From Rhodospirillaceae bacterium (GTDB lineage Bacteria; Pseudomonadota; Alphaproteobacteria; UBA8366; GCA-2717185), in contig PBDC01000006.1 of assembly GCA_002717185.1 (NCBI GenBank), forward strand, positions 1 through 36,568: DNA of 36,568 nt, written 5' to 3'. Shown here one piece after another: positions 35,179 through 36,568 of the stretch. The first letter of the stretch is position 1; each line of letters starts with the position of its first letter. The position numbers were made by a program, and so were the translations under genes. The notes beneath the pieces are model-generated. The model worked only from the letters and a program-made list of their open reading frames with translations, ran no database searches and was not told the origin of the DNA.

Positions 35179-36336
35179 ATGCAGTTAGGCCGAACGTCAG
35201 ATGGTACACAGTTTCCTTTGGGAAATATTTGTTACCCATTCGAGGACAAGCACATGGGAGGTAGTTACATTGCCGCTCTCCCGTTATTGCGATCTGGTCG
35301 AACTCGTGACGTTGGAAGTATCCACATTGTTACACACAATGAAGGGCCATGGACGCGAACCCTTTCAGTACACGGTCTCAAACCCAAAACAATGCCACCT
35401 TTAATCATGCCGGGGCGTGACGGCGGTGTTATCGTTAGTTTTCCCCTTTTTATTTTTCAATCACTTCAAATTGCCCGTTACCTCTATCGACATCGAATCG
35501 ACATTGTCCATGCAAACGAAGAAAGCGTGGCCTCCGTTTGGTCGATGGCCTGTCGCTTGTCTGGCACGAAAATGATCTGGCACCAACATGGACTACCGAC
35601 CCCGTCACGGTTCATTCGGTTGATGCGGAGGTATTGTGACAAATTAGTAGCAGTCTCCAACTTTATTGATGAACGGCTAACAAAAGAAGGGCGGAAGGCT
35701 GATTTTATTACATTAAACCCTTTTGATAACTCACATGATGCTTCGTCGCTCAGGCCTTTCAACCGCGTTAAAGCTAAAAATCGATTGGGAATAGGAAAGA
35801 GTGGAGTTGCAATTGCATTTGTCGGATCATTCAACGAGCAAAAACGACCAAGTGTTTTTATTTCTACCGCGCATTATATATCGCAACGAACGCAGCAACA
35901 GACAACGTATTTTGTATTTGGTGATGACAGGGATATAAATGTCAGTGAATTAAAGCTATTAGCGGACAACTACGATATAGACATTGTTTTTATGGGGTAT
36001 AGAGAAGACCTGGGGGATTGGCTAAAGGCGGTAGATATCCTATTGGCGCCAGCCGTTAATGAAGGATTTGGTCGAACTTTGGTGGAAGCCATGCTTTCTG
36101 GTGCCTTAGTAGTTGCTGCACAGTCTGGAGGCCATAGCGAAATTATAACCGACGGTGAAAATGGAATTTTGTCTGAACCTGACGACCCGAAAGCTATGGG
36201 GACTGCTGTGCTTCGAGTGTTAGAAAACCCCGCTTTACGGGAAGCGATGTCAAAAAAGGCCTTTAAAGACGCCTCTCAGAAATACCTAGGAAAAAATTAT
36301 CTCCGTATTTTTAATGAAATTTATCGCGCGGCGTAG
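35179..36336 (+). CDS. GT4 family glycosyltransferase
   Basis: A 385-residue GT-B transferase. The N-terminal half has HMGGSYIAALPLL (acceptor-side loop), IDIVHANEESVASVW and KMIWHQHG. The C-terminal half has VAIAFVGSFNEQKRP, IVFMGYREDLGDWLKAVDILLAPAVNEGFGRTLVEAML, the EGFG...E nucleotide-sugar motif of GT4, and SGGHSEIITDGENG. It uses an activated sugar to extend the surface glycan on the cytosolic face. ATG 35179 lies one base after the ABC stop. Donor and acceptor unknown. Confidence 0.92.
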   Translation: MQLGRTSDGTQFPLGNICYPFEDKHMGGSYIAALPLLRSGRTRDVGSIHIVTHNEGPWTRTLSVHGLKPKTMPPLIMPGRDGGVIVSFPLFIFQSLQIARYLYRHRIDIVHANEESVASVWSMACRLSGTKMIWHQHGLPTPSRFIRLMRRYCDKLVAVSNFIDERLTKEGRKADFITLNPFDNSHDASSLRPFNRVKAKNRLGIGKSGVAIAFVGSFNEQKRPSVFISTAHYISQRTQQQTTYFVFGDDRDINVSELKLLADNYDIDIVFMGYREDLGDWLKAVDILLAPAVNEGFGRTLVEAMLSGALVVAAQSGGHSEIITDGENGILSEPDDPKAMGTAVLRVLENPALREAMSKKAFKDASQKYLGKNYLRIFNEIYRAA

Positions 36337-36342
36337 CGAATA

Positions 36343-36568
36343 ATGACCGAAAAGGTCAATTCCAGCGGAGGGAATGGAACCGATTTGTGTTATGTTATCG
36401 GGTCCTTGCAGATAGGTGGCGCAGAACGACATTTGTTACAAATTACACCCGAGCTACAGATTCGGGGGATCAGGCTATGCATTTACTGCATGAGCCGGCT
36501 AGACGCTCTAGCTCCACAATTTAAGGCTAAAAATATTACCGTCGTTACCCCCCCATTGGGTAATTTAA
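36343..36568 (+). CDS. Glycosyltransferase, N-terminal part (cut by window edge)
   Basis: Seventy-five codons, open to the end of the window. After a short Gly/Ser-rich leader it reads YVIGSLQIGGAERHLLQI, the GGAE(R/K) acceptor-binding loop of GT4 transferases, followed by a beta-strand LCIYCMS and a Gly/Pro stretch. The ATG at 36343 follows the preceding stop by 6 bases. It continues the glycan train to the right. Confidence 0.8.
   Translation, partial: MTEKVNSSGGNGTDLCYVIGSLQIGGAERHLLQITPELQIRGIRLCIYCMSRLDALAPQFKAKNITVVTPPLGNL

Overview
The window looks like a chromosomal segment of an alphaproteobacterium, probably a marine or soil heterotroph. This rests on protein flavour only (EmrAB-type efflux pair, YciB, Pgk, DAO/GcvT fusion oxidoreductase, LLM monooxygenase); no rRNA or other phylogenetic marker is present. 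It has two parts of clearly different composition. The left part (1 to about 17,760) is GC-rich, with genes on both strands in short operons. The right part (about 18,640 to the end) is visibly AT-richer and is one long co-directional gene train.

Left part: the 5' end of an N-carbamoyl-D-amino acid amidohydrolase (minus strand, cut by the window edge, catalytic triad present); an EmrA/EmrB-like efflux pair followed by a universal stress protein; a Nudix hydrolase divergent from a coupled pair of class IV aminotransferase and sulfotransferase-like protein; phosphoglycerate kinase; a second Nudix hydrolase convergent with YciB; then a catabolic neighbourhood of two DAO-family flavoproteins (one fused to a GcvT-like folate domain), an isocitrate-lyase-superfamily enzyme coupled to an LLM flavin monooxygenase, and a truncated MOSC-domain pseudogene. 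It ends with a GrdB/PrdB-like gene whose frame is interrupted by one in-frame TGA. That TGA sits exactly in a UxxC redox motif and is followed at 17 nt by a hairpin of bacterial-SECIS type, so the gene reads best as a selenoprotein of 302 residues.

Between the parts lies about 0.9 kb of AT-rich DNA with no convincing gene but with a perfect 17-bp-arm palindrome (18449-18486).

Right part: 19 genes, all plus strand, mostly abutting or overlapping by NTGA. They encode a nonulosonic (pseudaminic-type) acid pathway, pseB, pseC, pseF, pseG, a NeuB-family synthase and a pseH-like acetyltransferase, plus a capsule-type glycosyltransferase, an FAD oxidoreductase, three SAM methyltransferases, WbqC, a second very divergent NeuB paralogue, a PIG-L deacetylase, two kinase-fold proteins, a PglK/MsbA-type ABC flippase and two GT4 glycosyltransferases (the last cut by the window edge). 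Together they would make, decorate, transfer and flip a surface glycan containing a modified nonulosonic acid. The most unusual elements are the UGA-containing GrdB-like gene and the WbqC / metal-site-less NeuB paralogue / PIG-L / kinase-fold submodule.
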